From: Bin80 sp964291275
GTDB lineage: Bacteria; Bacteroidota; Rhodothermia; Rhodothermales; Bin80
Assembly (NCBI GenBank): GCA_964291275.2
Contig: OZ219800.1
Location: 1,178,001 to 1,242,000, forward strand
DNA length: 64,000 bases
Reading direction: 5' to 3'
The first letter of the stretch is position 1. Each line of letters opens with the position of its first letter. Below the pieces are notes generated by a model. That model saw nothing but the letters and a program-made list of their open reading frames with translations. It was not told where the DNA came from and did not search any database. A program made the translations under genes and the position numbers. Below, piece after piece: positions 1 to 10,100 of the stretch.

Positions 1-147
1 CCTGCGAATAACAGCTGGGGTATCTACGAGGACCTGAGGCTGGCTTTACCGGCTGATTCACGCAGAGTATACGCGCCTAGGAAAGAGATTGATGTAAAAG
101 CTAAGCTTGGCCATGATCTGTGCGATTTTTGGGAGACTGATTCATGA
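1..147 (+). CDS. C-terminal end of an unidentified protein (5' partial)
   Basis: The first 48 codons of frame 1 are open and end at a TGA that overlaps the ATG of the next gene (ATGA, 4 bp), so the two are almost certainly one translationally coupled unit. The visible tail is charged and ends LCDFWETDS; no motif is recognisable. AddB-type nucleases often sit directly before AddA-type helicases, so a DNA-repair partner is a reasonable guess. However, the cysteine pattern typical of the AddB C-terminus is not visible here, and the identity stays open. Confidence 0.55.
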   Translation, partial: PANNSWGIYEDLRLALPADSRRVYAPRKEIDVKAKLGHDLCDFWETDS

Positions 148-3100
148 TCGCTCAAGAACATCAACTCCTCGACTCCGAGTCCAGATATCGCGCGCTAACG
201 GCCACTGATCAATCATTAGTCGTTGAGGCAGGTGCAGGCACGGGGAAAACCACGATATTAGCTGGACGAATTGCAATCCTGTTGGCCCGCGGCAATAGCC
301 CCGACAATATCATTGCTGTGACTTTCACAGAGTCTGCCGCGAGCGAGCTTTTGCTGCGCGTTCGGGAATACGTCAGCAGGCTTCGGCATAATGATTTTCC
401 ACCTGGCCTTGGAGATGTATTCAAGAACGGGGTTTCCGAACAGGAAAAGATTTATTTAGAAAAAGCCGAGGAAAATCTCGACAACCTCATTTGCTCTACC
501 ATTCACGGCTTCTGTCAGCGGGTGCTCAAAACCTTTCCAGTAGAAGCTAATATTGATCCAGGTGCGGCCATTATGGACGCACGCCAATCTAACCGGGTTT
601 TCAAGGAAGTACTGCACAATTGGTTACACGAGATACTCTCAAAAGAAAATGGAGCACTAATTGCGTGGTTAATGACACGATACGGAGATAACTACATCTC
701 TGGATACGACCACATTGGGAACATAGCAGACCAGATACGGCCACATCGCAATATCAAAGCAGAGAAACCCGAAGGGTTCGACGAAAAACTGCAAGAATTT
801 CGAGATGCACTCCAGTCATATGTGGAGTACATCGGAAGCTTACCTGTTCCCGAACCCAAGTCGAAGACCGTTGGGAATTCGTTTATCCAATGGCGGAAAT
901 TGTCACAGATCAACTCCGATAGTGACGTCAACCAGTTCCTGACCCTAATTGATTTTCCGTCAGCACATAGTCTCGTGACAAGAGAGCCCTCCCGTACCCA
1001 GCTCACTACCTACTCCCAAATAGCACGTAAGCGTGACTGGGATAGCACACTGGAAGGAACGAAAAAATCCATAGATGATGCCCGTAAGCAAGCAAGTGCC
1101 AAGTATGAACGCGTTAGAGCATTATGGAACACACAGGTTCGGTCTGCACTCGCAGACCAGCTCTTGGCAGACCTTGTAGATGACTTAAAGAACTTACTAG
1201 AGCACTACCAGCTCTACAAACGATCAGCAGGCCTGCTGGACTTTGATGATTTGATCATTGGTGCGAGAGACCTACTTCGCCATGAGAAACACGGTCTTGC
1301 TGTCCGACAGGCGCTTGCTAGACAGTACAAACACATCCTGGTAGACGAATTTCAGGATACAGACGCGCTTCAGGCCGAAATTTTCTGGCGCCTCTGCAGT
1401 GATGACGAAGACGATGACTGGAGCAATCTCAAACTTCGTCCAGGATCCCTGTTTGTCGTTGGTGACCCAAACCAGTCTATTTATAGGTTTCGTGGTGCGA
1501 ATGTGGATGTTTATACAAGAGCAAGGAAGACTTTTGCGAGGGATAAAGTCCTCAGCATTGTAACAAACTTTCGATCCGGTGCGCCCGTTCTCGATTTTGT
1601 GAACGACCGATTCAGACAACCACTCTCGCGATCAGACCAAGCCGGATACAAAGCCCTACAATCATACAGACCGGATCCATCCAGCTCACAAGCCGTGGCA
1701 TCTGTGACATTCAATCCCGACGGACAAAGACTTGCCTCCTTCCATGAAAGTGAGGCACAGATCGTCGCGCAAATCTGCCACAAGCTGATTAGAACCGGCT
1801 ACTCTGCGAAAGACATCGCACTGCTCACTCCCGTTGGAACCGAGATCCATTGGTATGAGCGTGAACTCCAGAATCTCGGCGTTAGTTTTGTGACTCAGGC
1901 GGGTAAAAGCTTTTTTCTACTGCAGGAAACGCAGGACTTGATAACACTGACACGCATCCTGGCAAACGGCTACGATCATCTTGCTCTAGGGGCATTCCTG
2001 CGCGGTCCAATTGTGGGACTTACGGACGAGGAACTCCTTGACATCGTTTGGAACCTACACCGGGATCCAGACCAACCGGACAATGTGCCTAGGCTCAATG
2101 CTCTCGTTGAACTGAATCAAATCAAGAATGAAGAAGCAAAGAAAGCCATCGGGCGTCTCCAGTCTCTGCTAAGAATTGCCCACACGGTAACCCCACACGC
2201 ATTGCTGTCAATAGCAATTGATGTCTTCCATATTCGAGCCTTGTTGCAACAACGCTTCGGCCAACGGTCGGCGCGGGCACTGGCAAATGTGGATTTATTT
2301 CTCGAATGGGCGAGAGCCTACAGTGTACGAGGCTTGAAGAGCTTTGCACAGATTATGTACCAGAATTGGGAGCAAGAATCCAAAATACCCGAAGCTAGAC
2401 CGGACACAAACCAAGATGCGGTCACAATAAGCACTATACACAATGCAAAGGGGCTGGAGTGGCCTGTTGTGATACCAATAAATACTTGGAGAAAGTTTAA
2501 AAAACTGGACAATACGATCGTTGATCGGATCCATCAAAAGCTTTGCACTAAGATGCTTCATATTCCTACAAGCGGCTACGAAACTGTCAGGGAACGTGAG
2601 CGCAAGCAGGAGCGCCGTGAGCGGGTTCGCCTCTGGTACGTTGCCGCAACACGTGCCCGGGATCTCCTTCTACTGACACGTCCGGACTCACAGGAGGACG
2701 CACGTGGATGTTGGCGCTCAGCTGTTGACCTGCGTGTTGATGCGCTGCCGGAAATGGACTTTGAATCATTGCGGAGTCCCCCCACTAAATCAGAGGATAA
2801 AAAAACGGAACCTCAACCCAGCGTACAGTCACGTGATCAGTATCAGAGAGAATCAAACAGGATCAAGCAGTCATCCAGCCAGCTGAAATGGGTCACTCCC
2901 AGCAAGGATGAGGTACCGACAACTGATCTGGAAACCGTATTTCTTGATCTCGGCGACTCAATCCTTCGTGAGAACGAACTCCCTCCGGTGTCTGGTCCCG
3001 GGCTTATGCGGGGGCAGGTGATCCATCGATTGATTGAAGAAATTCTCACCGGGGAGACGCGCCTTGACCAAGCCACGCAAAGGGCTGAGATCCTCGTGAC

Positions 3101-3461
3101 TCAGATTCAATCCTATCCCGAATTTGAACTTCCAGTCTCGATTGATCCTGTCGAAATAAGTCTTCGGGTAGCTAGAGCATTACAGCTTCCCCAGATTCAC
3201 CCGATCATAGACTTACTTGTCCCCGAATGCCCGGTTTACAACTTCGTCTCAGACAATGAAGTATCCTCTGTTGTTGTGGGCATCGCAGATGCCATCAGCT
3301 TTGCCCCGGATGGCACACCACAACTGATCATCGACTGGAAAAGCGGCCAAGTTGAGGCACACCACGAAGAACAGATTGCTGCCTACATGAAAGCGACCAA
3401 CATAGACCATGGCCTATTGGTCTATGTTGACAGCGCACAAGTCAAGGAAGTACGCCTGTAG
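144..3461 (+). CDS. UvrD/REP-family helicase-nuclease, AddA/RecB-like
   Basis: Predicted ATP-dependent DNA end-processing enzyme for recombinational double-strand-break repair, acting in the cytoplasm. The 1105-residue protein has the superfamily-1 helicase motifs in order: Walker A AGAGTGKT near residue 32, Walker B VDEFQDTD near 400, motif III GDPNQSIYRFRGAN near 440, motif V STIHNAKGLEWP near 760 and motif VI YVAATRARD near 835. The last about 130 residues look like a RecB-type PD-(D/E)XK nuclease: GQVIHRLIEE, then IIDWKSG with the D..K pair, then QIAAYM. Length and order fit AddA or a short RecB. It overlaps the preceding gene by 4 bp and converges on hemL across 38 bp. Whether it is true AddA or another UvrD-nuclease fusion cannot be settled without the upstream partner. 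Confidence 0.88.
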   Translation: MIAQEHQLLDSESRYRALTATDQSLVVEAGAGTGKTTILAGRIAILLARGNSPDNIIAVTFTESAASELLLRVREYVSRLRHNDFPPGLGDVFKNGVSEQEKIYLEKAEENLDNLICSTIHGFCQRVLKTFPVEANIDPGAAIMDARQSNRVFKEVLHNWLHEILSKENGALIAWLMTRYGDNYISGYDHIGNIADQIRPHRNIKAEKPEGFDEKLQEFRDALQSYVEYIGSLPVPEPKSKTVGNSFIQWRKLSQINSDSDVNQFLTLIDFPSAHSLVTREPSRTQLTTYSQIARKRDWDSTLEGTKKSIDDARKQASAKYERVRALWNTQVRSALADQLLADLVDDLKNLLEHYQLYKRSAGLLDFDDLIIGARDLLRHEKHGLAVRQALARQYKHILVDEFQDTDALQAEIFWRLCSDDEDDDWSNLKLRPGSLFVVGDPNQSIYRFRGANVDVYTRARKTFARDKVLSIVTNFRSGAPVLDFVNDRFRQPLSRSDQAGYKALQSYRPDPSSSQAVASVTFNPDGQRLASFHESEAQIVAQICHKLIRTGYSAKDIALLTPVGTEIHWYERELQNLGVSFVTQAGKSFFLLQETQDLITLTRILANGYDHLALGAFLRGPIVGLTDEELLDIVWNLHRDPDQPDNVPRLNALVELNQIKNEEAKKAIGRLQSLLRIAHTVTPHALLSIAIDVFHIRALLQQRFGQRSARALANVDLFLEWARAYSVRGLKSFAQIMYQNWEQESKIPEARPDTNQDAVTISTIHNAKGLEWPVVIPINTWRKFKKLDNTIVDRIHQKLCTKMLHIPTSGYETVRERERKQERRERVRLWYVAATRARDLLLLTRPDSQEDARGCWRSAVDLRVDALPEMDFESLRSPPTKSEDKKTEPQPSVQSRDQYQRESNRIKQSSSQLKWVTPSKDEVPTTDLETVFLDLGDSILRENELPPVSGPGLMRGQVIHRLIEEILTGETRLDQATQRAEILVTQIQSYPEFELPVSIDPVEISLRVARALQLPQIHPIIDLLVPECPVYNFVSDNEVSSVVVGIADAISFAPDGTPQLIIDWKSGQVEAHHEEQIAAYMKATNIDHGLLVYVDSAQVKEVRL

Positions 3462-3499
3462 ACTCGTCGCGAGGCAATACCGCAGCTGTCTCCCCAATA

Positions 3500-4792
3500 T
3501 CATCTGACAGCTACCTTCAGAGCTTTGTCAAATGCGTGCAATGTATGGGTAACAGCTGCAGTGTCGTGGGCTGTAGACGTGAACCAGGCTTCATATTGAG
3601 ATGGTGCAAGATTTACACCACACGTAAGCATTGCATTGAAAACCTTGGCGAAAAAATCTGCATCTGATGCGGAGGCAGTTCCCCAATCGGTTACCGATTC
3701 ATCCGTAAAGAAGCAACTGAACATGGTTCCTACACCATTCACCTGCATTGGAACCGACCAGCGCGTAGCGATAGATGCCAGTTCATTCATTAGAAATGAT
3801 GTTTGCGAAGCCGTGTATGCCCACGCATCTTCGTCCAACCCCAACTCCAACGTAGCAAGACCTGCCCGCACTGCAACCGGATTCCCGGAAAGTGTGCCTG
3901 CCTGATACACTGGCCCCTCAGGGGCTATCCAGGCCATTATGTCTGCTCTTCCTCCATAGGCTCCGATCGGAAGTCCTCCTCCGATTACTTTGCCGAGCGT
4001 CGTCAAATCCGGGGTCACCCCAAACAGAGATTGTGCACCGCCTGGATGCACTCGAAAACCCGTCATAACCTCGTCGAAAATCAGAAGCACATCGTGCGCC
4101 TCCGTGATCCTACGCAAACCTTCCAGATAGCCATCGACCGGTGGGATCACGCCCATGTTGCCTGCCACCGGTTCAACTATCATTGCCGCAACCTGATCGG
4201 CGTATTGATTCAGAACTGTCTCTACCGCAGAGAGATCATTGAATGGCACAACCAGCGTGTCTTTTACCGTACTATTGGGAACCCCTGGACAATTCGGTAA
4301 TCCCAGAGTAGCTACTCCGCTGCCTGCCTGCACCAACAGACAATCCGCATGACCATGGTAGTTGCCCGCACACTTTACAATCTTATCCCGTCCGGTAAAA
4401 GCCCTTGCCAGACGAAGTGCACTCATTACGGCTTCCGTTCCCGAGTTTACCAACCGCAAGCGTTCGATCGTGGGCATCACCGTCTGCACCTTGTCCACAA
4501 GCGCCGATTCATGCTCGGTGCAGGCTCCAAAACTCGTTCCCTTTGCAGCTGCATCCTGTACAGCCGCAACTACCTTTTCATGCGCGTGTCCCACAAGTAA
4601 TGGCCCATAGGAGAGCACATAATCAACATATCGGTTGCCATCTACATCTTCGATCCATGCACCTGCCCCTCGCTCAACAAAGACCGGTGAACCACCAACT
4701 GCTTTATAGGCACGAACTGGTGAGCTGACCCCTCCGGGCATACGGTTTTTGGCAGCTGCAAAGAGTGCTTGTGAGCGGACACGTGGGTGCAT
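3500..4792 (-). CDS. hemL: Glutamate-1-semialdehyde 2,1-aminomutase
   Basis: PLP-dependent enzyme converting glutamate-1-semialdehyde to 5-aminolevulinate in the C5 route of haem biosynthesis. The 430-residue length is typical. The class-III aminotransferase core is clear: RLVNSGTEAVMSALRLAR near residue 115, the cofactor-binding DEVMTGFR near 240, and the PLP-lysine segment TTLGKVIGGGLPIGAYGG near 265. The N-terminus (PGGVSSPVRAYKAVGG) is characteristic of the family. It is transcribed toward the helicase gene, with a 400-bp upstream gap shared with the divergent esterase gene. No other haem gene is in the window. Confidence 0.96.
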   Translation of the reverse strand: MHPRVRSQALFAAAKNRMPGGVSSPVRAYKAVGGSPVFVERGAGAWIEDVDGNRYVDYVLSYGPLLVGHAHEKVVAAVQDAAAKGTSFGACTEHESALVDKVQTVMPTIERLRLVNSGTEAVMSALRLARAFTGRDKIVKCAGNYHGHADCLLVQAGSGVATLGLPNCPGVPNSTVKDTLVVPFNDLSAVETVLNQYADQVAAMIVEPVAGNMGVIPPVDGYLEGLRRITEAHDVLLIFDEVMTGFRVHPGGAQSLFGVTPDLTTLGKVIGGGLPIGAYGGRADIMAWIAPEGPVYQAGTLSGNPVAVRAGLATLELGLDEDAWAYTASQTSFLMNELASIATRWSVPMQVNGVGTMFSCFFTDESVTDWGTASASDADFFAKVFNAMLTCGVNLAPSQYEAWFTSTAHDTAAVTHTLHAFDKALKVAVR

Positions 4793-5198
4793 GTTTTCGT
4801 TTAATATTGACCTGGTAGTAATTCTCTAATTAATTGTACTCGCTTGAGGGGATTTCGCACGAGTTGATTTTCCGCGTATCTGCTCGCTAACCTCATAACC
4901 TAATCTGAACTCCTATCGTGAAGAAATTCGGTTAATTCACAGCGTGGGGGATGCGCACGGCGAGGCTATCACAAGATATAGAACGGAAAATTTTCACCCT
5001 CTTTCCGTACTATTTCCCAAGGAATTGATGAAAACCGTGGAATATACACAAGGAAACCTCGTGCAAATAAGTCCACTACAACGACAAATTTGCGTCAAAT
5101 GCCATCAATTCTGACCAAACTCTCAGTTTATCGCGGCACCACGCTCCCAGCAGGACTGCAGATTCTTTATCTTGCTGAGATAATTACCCTTAATTCCC
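4793..5198. other. Divergent intergenic region between hemL and the esterase gene
   Basis: This stretch of about 400 bp must hold the promoters of both divergent genes. It is AT-rich in places and has no convincing ORF, RNA fold, riboswitch or IS end. No confident promoter boxes were found, and no Shine-Dalgarno precedes the ATG at 5199. Confidence 0.5.
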
Positions 5199-7118
5199 AT
5201 GCGCCCCACCCTTGCTTGTACACTCTTTCTCGTTTGCCTCGTCGGATGCGGCGGCCCGAGCAGTAATGAACCGCTTACAGTTGGCAAACTCTTTCGTACA
5301 GGTGCCGTGCTGCAACGCAATACAACCGTTCCCGTCTGGGGAACCGCTGCACCGAGCACCACTGTCACAGTTTCCCTTGACTACGCCGAACAATCCGTTC
5401 GTGCAGCAAGCGACGGAACTTGGATAGTCGAATTGGAACCACGCCCCGCAGGCGGCCCGCACCAACTCATGGTGATGACGAGCACGGATACCCTGATCGC
5501 TGAAAATATAGTATTCGGGGATGTTTGGATCGCATCAGGACAATCCAATATGGCATGGACCGTGGCAAATTCAGCTGACGCCGAAAGTGAAATCGCTTCG
5601 GCCGATGATACACTCTTGCGCCATTACAAAGTCCCCCTTTCCTGGTCCTATGATCCCGAAGATACACTTGCAGGTGGTGAGTGGTATCATGCCAATCCAG
5701 AACATGTGGCCACCTTTACAGCAGTTGGATACTCATTCGCCAGAGAGCTTCGTACAGCGACTGACATACCTATTGGCATTCTGAACACGTCATGGGGTGG
5801 AAGTAGAGTAGAGGCCTGGATGGATCCCACTGCACTCGAAATGGATGAAGCGCAAATCGCGCAGCTCCTGGACGCCCCACGAGCTCGTGCAGATAGTCTG
5901 GCGCAGGTTTATACCCAAAAACATGGAGCATCTGCTGATACAGATCCAGGCTTCGATGGAGAGGAGCCAATCTGGGCCGATCCCGACCTCGACTCATCGG
6001 ATTGGATGGAGATTGCGGTGCCGGGTGCATGGGAAGCTGGCGGACTGGAAGGATTGAACGGCATCGCCTGGTACCGTACCAGCTTTGAACTCGAGTCTGT
6101 CCCTGCTGAAGCAGTACTGCGCCTCGGTACAGTGGATGATCGCGATATGACTTGGATTAATGGTCAACTGGTGGGAGAAACGAACCGGTATCTGGTCGAA
6201 CGGGCTTACGCAATCCCCGACGGCATTCTGCGTGCGGGTACCAATCAACTGACCGTACGTGTACATGATACGGGAGGTAACGGGGGTATAGTGGTTGGTG
6301 ATTACCCTCTAGCGCTGCAGTGGCCGGAAGGCGAAGTGCAACTGGGGGGGACGTGGAAAATCAGAGTTGGACAATTCCAGATTAATCCAGGAGGTAACCC
6401 CAATCAGCAGCCGACCCTGCTTTACAATGCAATGATCCACCCGATTATTCGCTACCCCGTTACAGGTTTCATATGGTACCAGGGAGAGTCTAACGCAAAC
6501 GATCCCGAAACCGCCACTGCGTACGCTGGGCAATTCCAGTCGATGATTCTAAGATGGCGTGAGCTCTGGGATAATACAGCTGCTCCGTTCCTGTTTGTGT
6601 CTTTGGCCAGCTTTCGTGCGGCACAGGAAGAGCCAGTAGAGAGCAACTGGGCCATTATACGCGAATCACAGGCTGCTGCACTGGAACTACCCAATGTGGG
6701 GCAGGCTATCACGCTGGATATTGGCGAAGCCAACGATATCCATCCCAGGAACAAACAGGACGTGGGATATCGGCTTGCACTTTGGGCACGAAATCTCGTA
6801 TACGGAGATGAACTGGTACACTCAGGCCCGATTTATCGTGATCATCTTATAGAAGATGGGAAGGTCTATATCACGTTTGATCATACCGGTGGAGGCCTTG
6901 TCACACGTGACGGCCCTCTTGGAGGATTTGCCATTTCGGGTCCGGATGAAGTCTACATCTGGGCGGAAGCCCAGATTCAGGGAGACTCGATCGTTGTCTC
7001 TCATCCCGATGTACCAAACCCAGTCGCAGTACGTTATGCCTGGGCGGACAACCCGGATACAGCTAACCTTATCAATGTTGAAGGATTACCTGCGGCTCCG
7101 TTTCGAACGGGACAATAG
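5199..7118 (+). CDS. Sialate O-acetylesterase-like lipoprotein (SASA/SGNH hydrolase)
   Basis: Probable exported carbohydrate esterase removing acetyl groups from sialic acid or plant/algal glycans. The 639-residue protein begins with a lipoprotein signal (LFLVCLVGC, Cys17). The SGNH nucleophile block is GDVWIASGQSNMAW with Ser116. A second conserved block is GFIWYQGESNA, and the catalytic Asp/His pair is in GEANDIHPRNKQDVGYRLA near residue 510. Between roughly residues 250 and 395 is an inserted galactose-binding-like beta-sandwich (WYRTSFEL, WINGQLVG), usual in this family. It is followed after 55 bp by the TamB gene on the same strand. The substrate is not determined by the sequence. Confidence 0.9.
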   Translation: MRPTLACTLFLVCLVGCGGPSSNEPLTVGKLFRTGAVLQRNTTVPVWGTAAPSTTVTVSLDYAEQSVRAASDGTWIVELEPRPAGGPHQLMVMTSTDTLIAENIVFGDVWIASGQSNMAWTVANSADAESEIASADDTLLRHYKVPLSWSYDPEDTLAGGEWYHANPEHVATFTAVGYSFARELRTATDIPIGILNTSWGGSRVEAWMDPTALEMDEAQIAQLLDAPRARADSLAQVYTQKHGASADTDPGFDGEEPIWADPDLDSSDWMEIAVPGAWEAGGLEGLNGIAWYRTSFELESVPAEAVLRLGTVDDRDMTWINGQLVGETNRYLVERAYAIPDGILRAGTNQLTVRVHDTGGNGGIVVGDYPLALQWPEGEVQLGGTWKIRVGQFQINPGGNPNQQPTLLYNAMIHPIIRYPVTGFIWYQGESNANDPETATAYAGQFQSMILRWRELWDNTAAPFLFVSLASFRAAQEEPVESNWAIIRESQAAALELPNVGQAITLDIGEANDIHPRNKQDVGYRLALWARNLVYGDELVHSGPIYRDHLIEDGKVYITFDHTGGGLVTRDGPLGGFAISGPDEVYIWAEAQIQGDSIVVSHPDVPNPVAVRYAWADNPDTANLINVEGLPAAPFRTGQ

Positions 7119-7173
7119 AATATGCATCGTGATACATACTGTCATGAACAACAAATAGAAGTAGTGACTTCTC

Positions 7174-10100
7174 GTGAACCACAAACCCTTTTCTGAATCT
7201 CAGCCCGATACACCTACCCGCAAAAAAAGAACGGTATTGAGATACTTCGGAGCAGCCACGGCCTTCTTGCTCGTGAGCAGCTTCCTTGTATACCTCGGGC
7301 TGACACACACAGAGGTAGGACGTAACTCCCTACGCCAAGAGCTCGAGTTCAGGTTTGCCGAAACCTTCAATGGCCGCCTCACCATTGGTAACATTTCCGG
7401 CAACTTCCGCCCCGTCATTCGCTTGCAGGATGTGGCGCTTTATGATGAAAAAGATCAACTTTGGCTACGCGCAGAGGAAATAACCACTCAGGCAAGTTGG
7501 TGGGCAATGCTCAGCCGCAAAATAGACCTGCGCACACTCAGCATTGTAGGTCCCTCGCTAAACATTGAGTATCGTGCCGACAGTACTTGGAATCTGGCCT
7601 CTGTACTAAAGCGTGATGGCTCGGCAGCATGGACATTTGAGTCTACACAAATTTCCCTCACTGATGGAAGCCTCACAGTATCGTATGAAGAACACGCTCC
7701 GCCTGCAGTCGAGTCAGGATGGTTATTCGACCTAGCCGCAGCAAATGTGTCCAATCTATCACTGCAGGGCGAGATCAGACTGGATCCCGGCAAGCGATTC
7801 CTGACAATCGATTCGTTCGGAGCCTCAATAGACACGCTTCAGGTGGAGGCCACTGGAGAGTTGGTACTGGAACATGGACTACTGCACGTAAACATGTTAC
7901 AGCTGTCAAGTTCACTGAATGAGGTTGAGGTTGTAGGCGTGTATTTTGGTGATGAACGGCTCATGAACCTCTCGCTGGTTCAGAGCTTCATTACCCCTGG
8001 CTTTGCCAATGCCATTGTCCCCAAACTGATGCTCCCGGACTCGCTTTCCTTGAGCGTTGATGTAGAGCGTGACGATAAACGATGGAATTTGCAAGATCTC
8101 AGTGCGAAAACGAAACGCTCACAGATTGTCCTGAACTCCTCAGACATCAGGTCCGATAAAGATCTGTTATCATTTAACGCTACGATTGGACCCAGTGTGT
8201 TAGATCCCATGGACGCATACGCTCTTCTTGGCATAGACACTTGGAGCGAACGAACGATGCAACTTGAGGGCCAACTGAGCGGCCTGAAAACCATTGACGA
8301 TATCCAGCTTGAGGGAACGCTTGAGATTGCCACCGAAGCGAGTGGTCGTGGACAACTCGAAATATCAGCCTCTCATGACACAACGTGGAGCTATACCGCC
8401 CAGTTAACGGCAACGGCTGTTGACTTACACAGCCACACAGGCCGACAAGAGCTAAGCAATACCCTTCTTAATGGTCAGCTCACGGTCGAAGGAAAGGGGA
8501 TTCGTAAGCCATCTCTTCACACCTCGCTTGCTATTGCTCCCTCCACAATCGCCAACCGTTCGCTAGACAGTCTTTGGATTGCGGGAACCGTTGTTGACCG
8601 CCAATTAAATCTCAATGGGTTTGCAGTAGAGCAAGACGCTCGCCTCGAAACTGACCTTATGGCCACTTGGGCAGATAGTGTCCTTTCGTACGAAACTCAG
8701 GGAAATTTAACAGCAATTGATCTCGGGAAACTTCTTCCAATCCCTGAGCTGGAAACAAGTATAAATGCGACTTGGACGTTCAATGGATCAGGAACCGATT
8801 TGGCTACATTTTCCGCCGCGCTAGAAATTCAAACCGACTCATCAACGGTCAACTGGAATGATCTGCAACGCTCTGCCCCCCCCACCAAATGGTCTATTTC
8901 GGTAGCCGATCCAGCAGTAGCAGGCCCACGCCTGATCGTTGGGGGAGACGTACTAAACCTTGAGGCTTCGGGAACATTCCATCGAATCCTACTCGAAGGT
9001 ATTGGGAATGCATGGATGGGAGCATTTTCTGAAGCGTTTGACAGATTTGCGGTTAAACTGAGAGACAATCCACCTACGACATATGCGAATGGACCCTCAC
9101 TGGATCAACTCAACACGGCCCCTCAGATAGAGGAGGCATTGACTTCTGACCAATTAACTTCATTGGATCTGGATGTAACCTGGAACCTACTCGCACATCC
9201 AGTCACCAGTGCATTGCTTCCCATGCTGCCCGAGCTCTCAAGCAACATCCGGGGTGCGGTAAACATCCGGGCAGATTCTGACAAACTCAGTTTACGTTCC
9301 CAAATCCAAGACGAGGTACTCGTATTTGGCGGTGTTACGACCTACCAGACCAAAGGTACGCTCACGCTTGAGGCGGACCTGAGCCAAGCACTGGAATCAT
9401 CATGGCAGATTGATCTCAGCCTGTCAGCTGACTCTCTGACCAATGGTGGAATGGCTATCCTGCAACCCGACATACTGATTAAGCAGGATGGACGAACAGG
9501 AATAGTAAACGCTAGTGCATACAGCAGAGACACAAACAAGCCGGGACATCTGTCATCAAATATCCTGCTACTCCCGGATCGAACACGCATCCAGATTCTA
9601 AAGGTAGTGCTCCCCTCTGAGGAAACCACATGGGAAACATCCCAGCCTGCCAGTATTGACCTGTTTGCTGACGCAGCCGTAATTACGCCATTTCGTCTCG
9701 AAAATGCTAATCCTCTTCTTGACGAAGTACAGTCAGTTACTGTTCACGGCCGTCTCTCGAGCCTCCCAACAGACACCCTTCAGCTGGGCCTGAAGGCCGT
9801 AGATCTGAATTATCTCTCGAACACATTCAACCTAAGGCGACCATTAGGCGGACAAATTAATGCGGATTTGCGATGGACTGGACTCTGGCAACCTGCGATC
9901 ACTGGTACCTTGAAAGTTGATACGCTCACGTTCGACAAAACGCTGGTCGGTCAGGTACAGGCTTCCAGCACCCTGTTACCCGGTCGCACCGATCTGCAGG
10001 TCTCCATGGTCGTGGATTCAATCCGTTCTGCACCGGCAGGGTATGCGAATGCAAGTAATCAGATAGCACTCACCGGCAATATGATTATTCCCGGAAAAGA

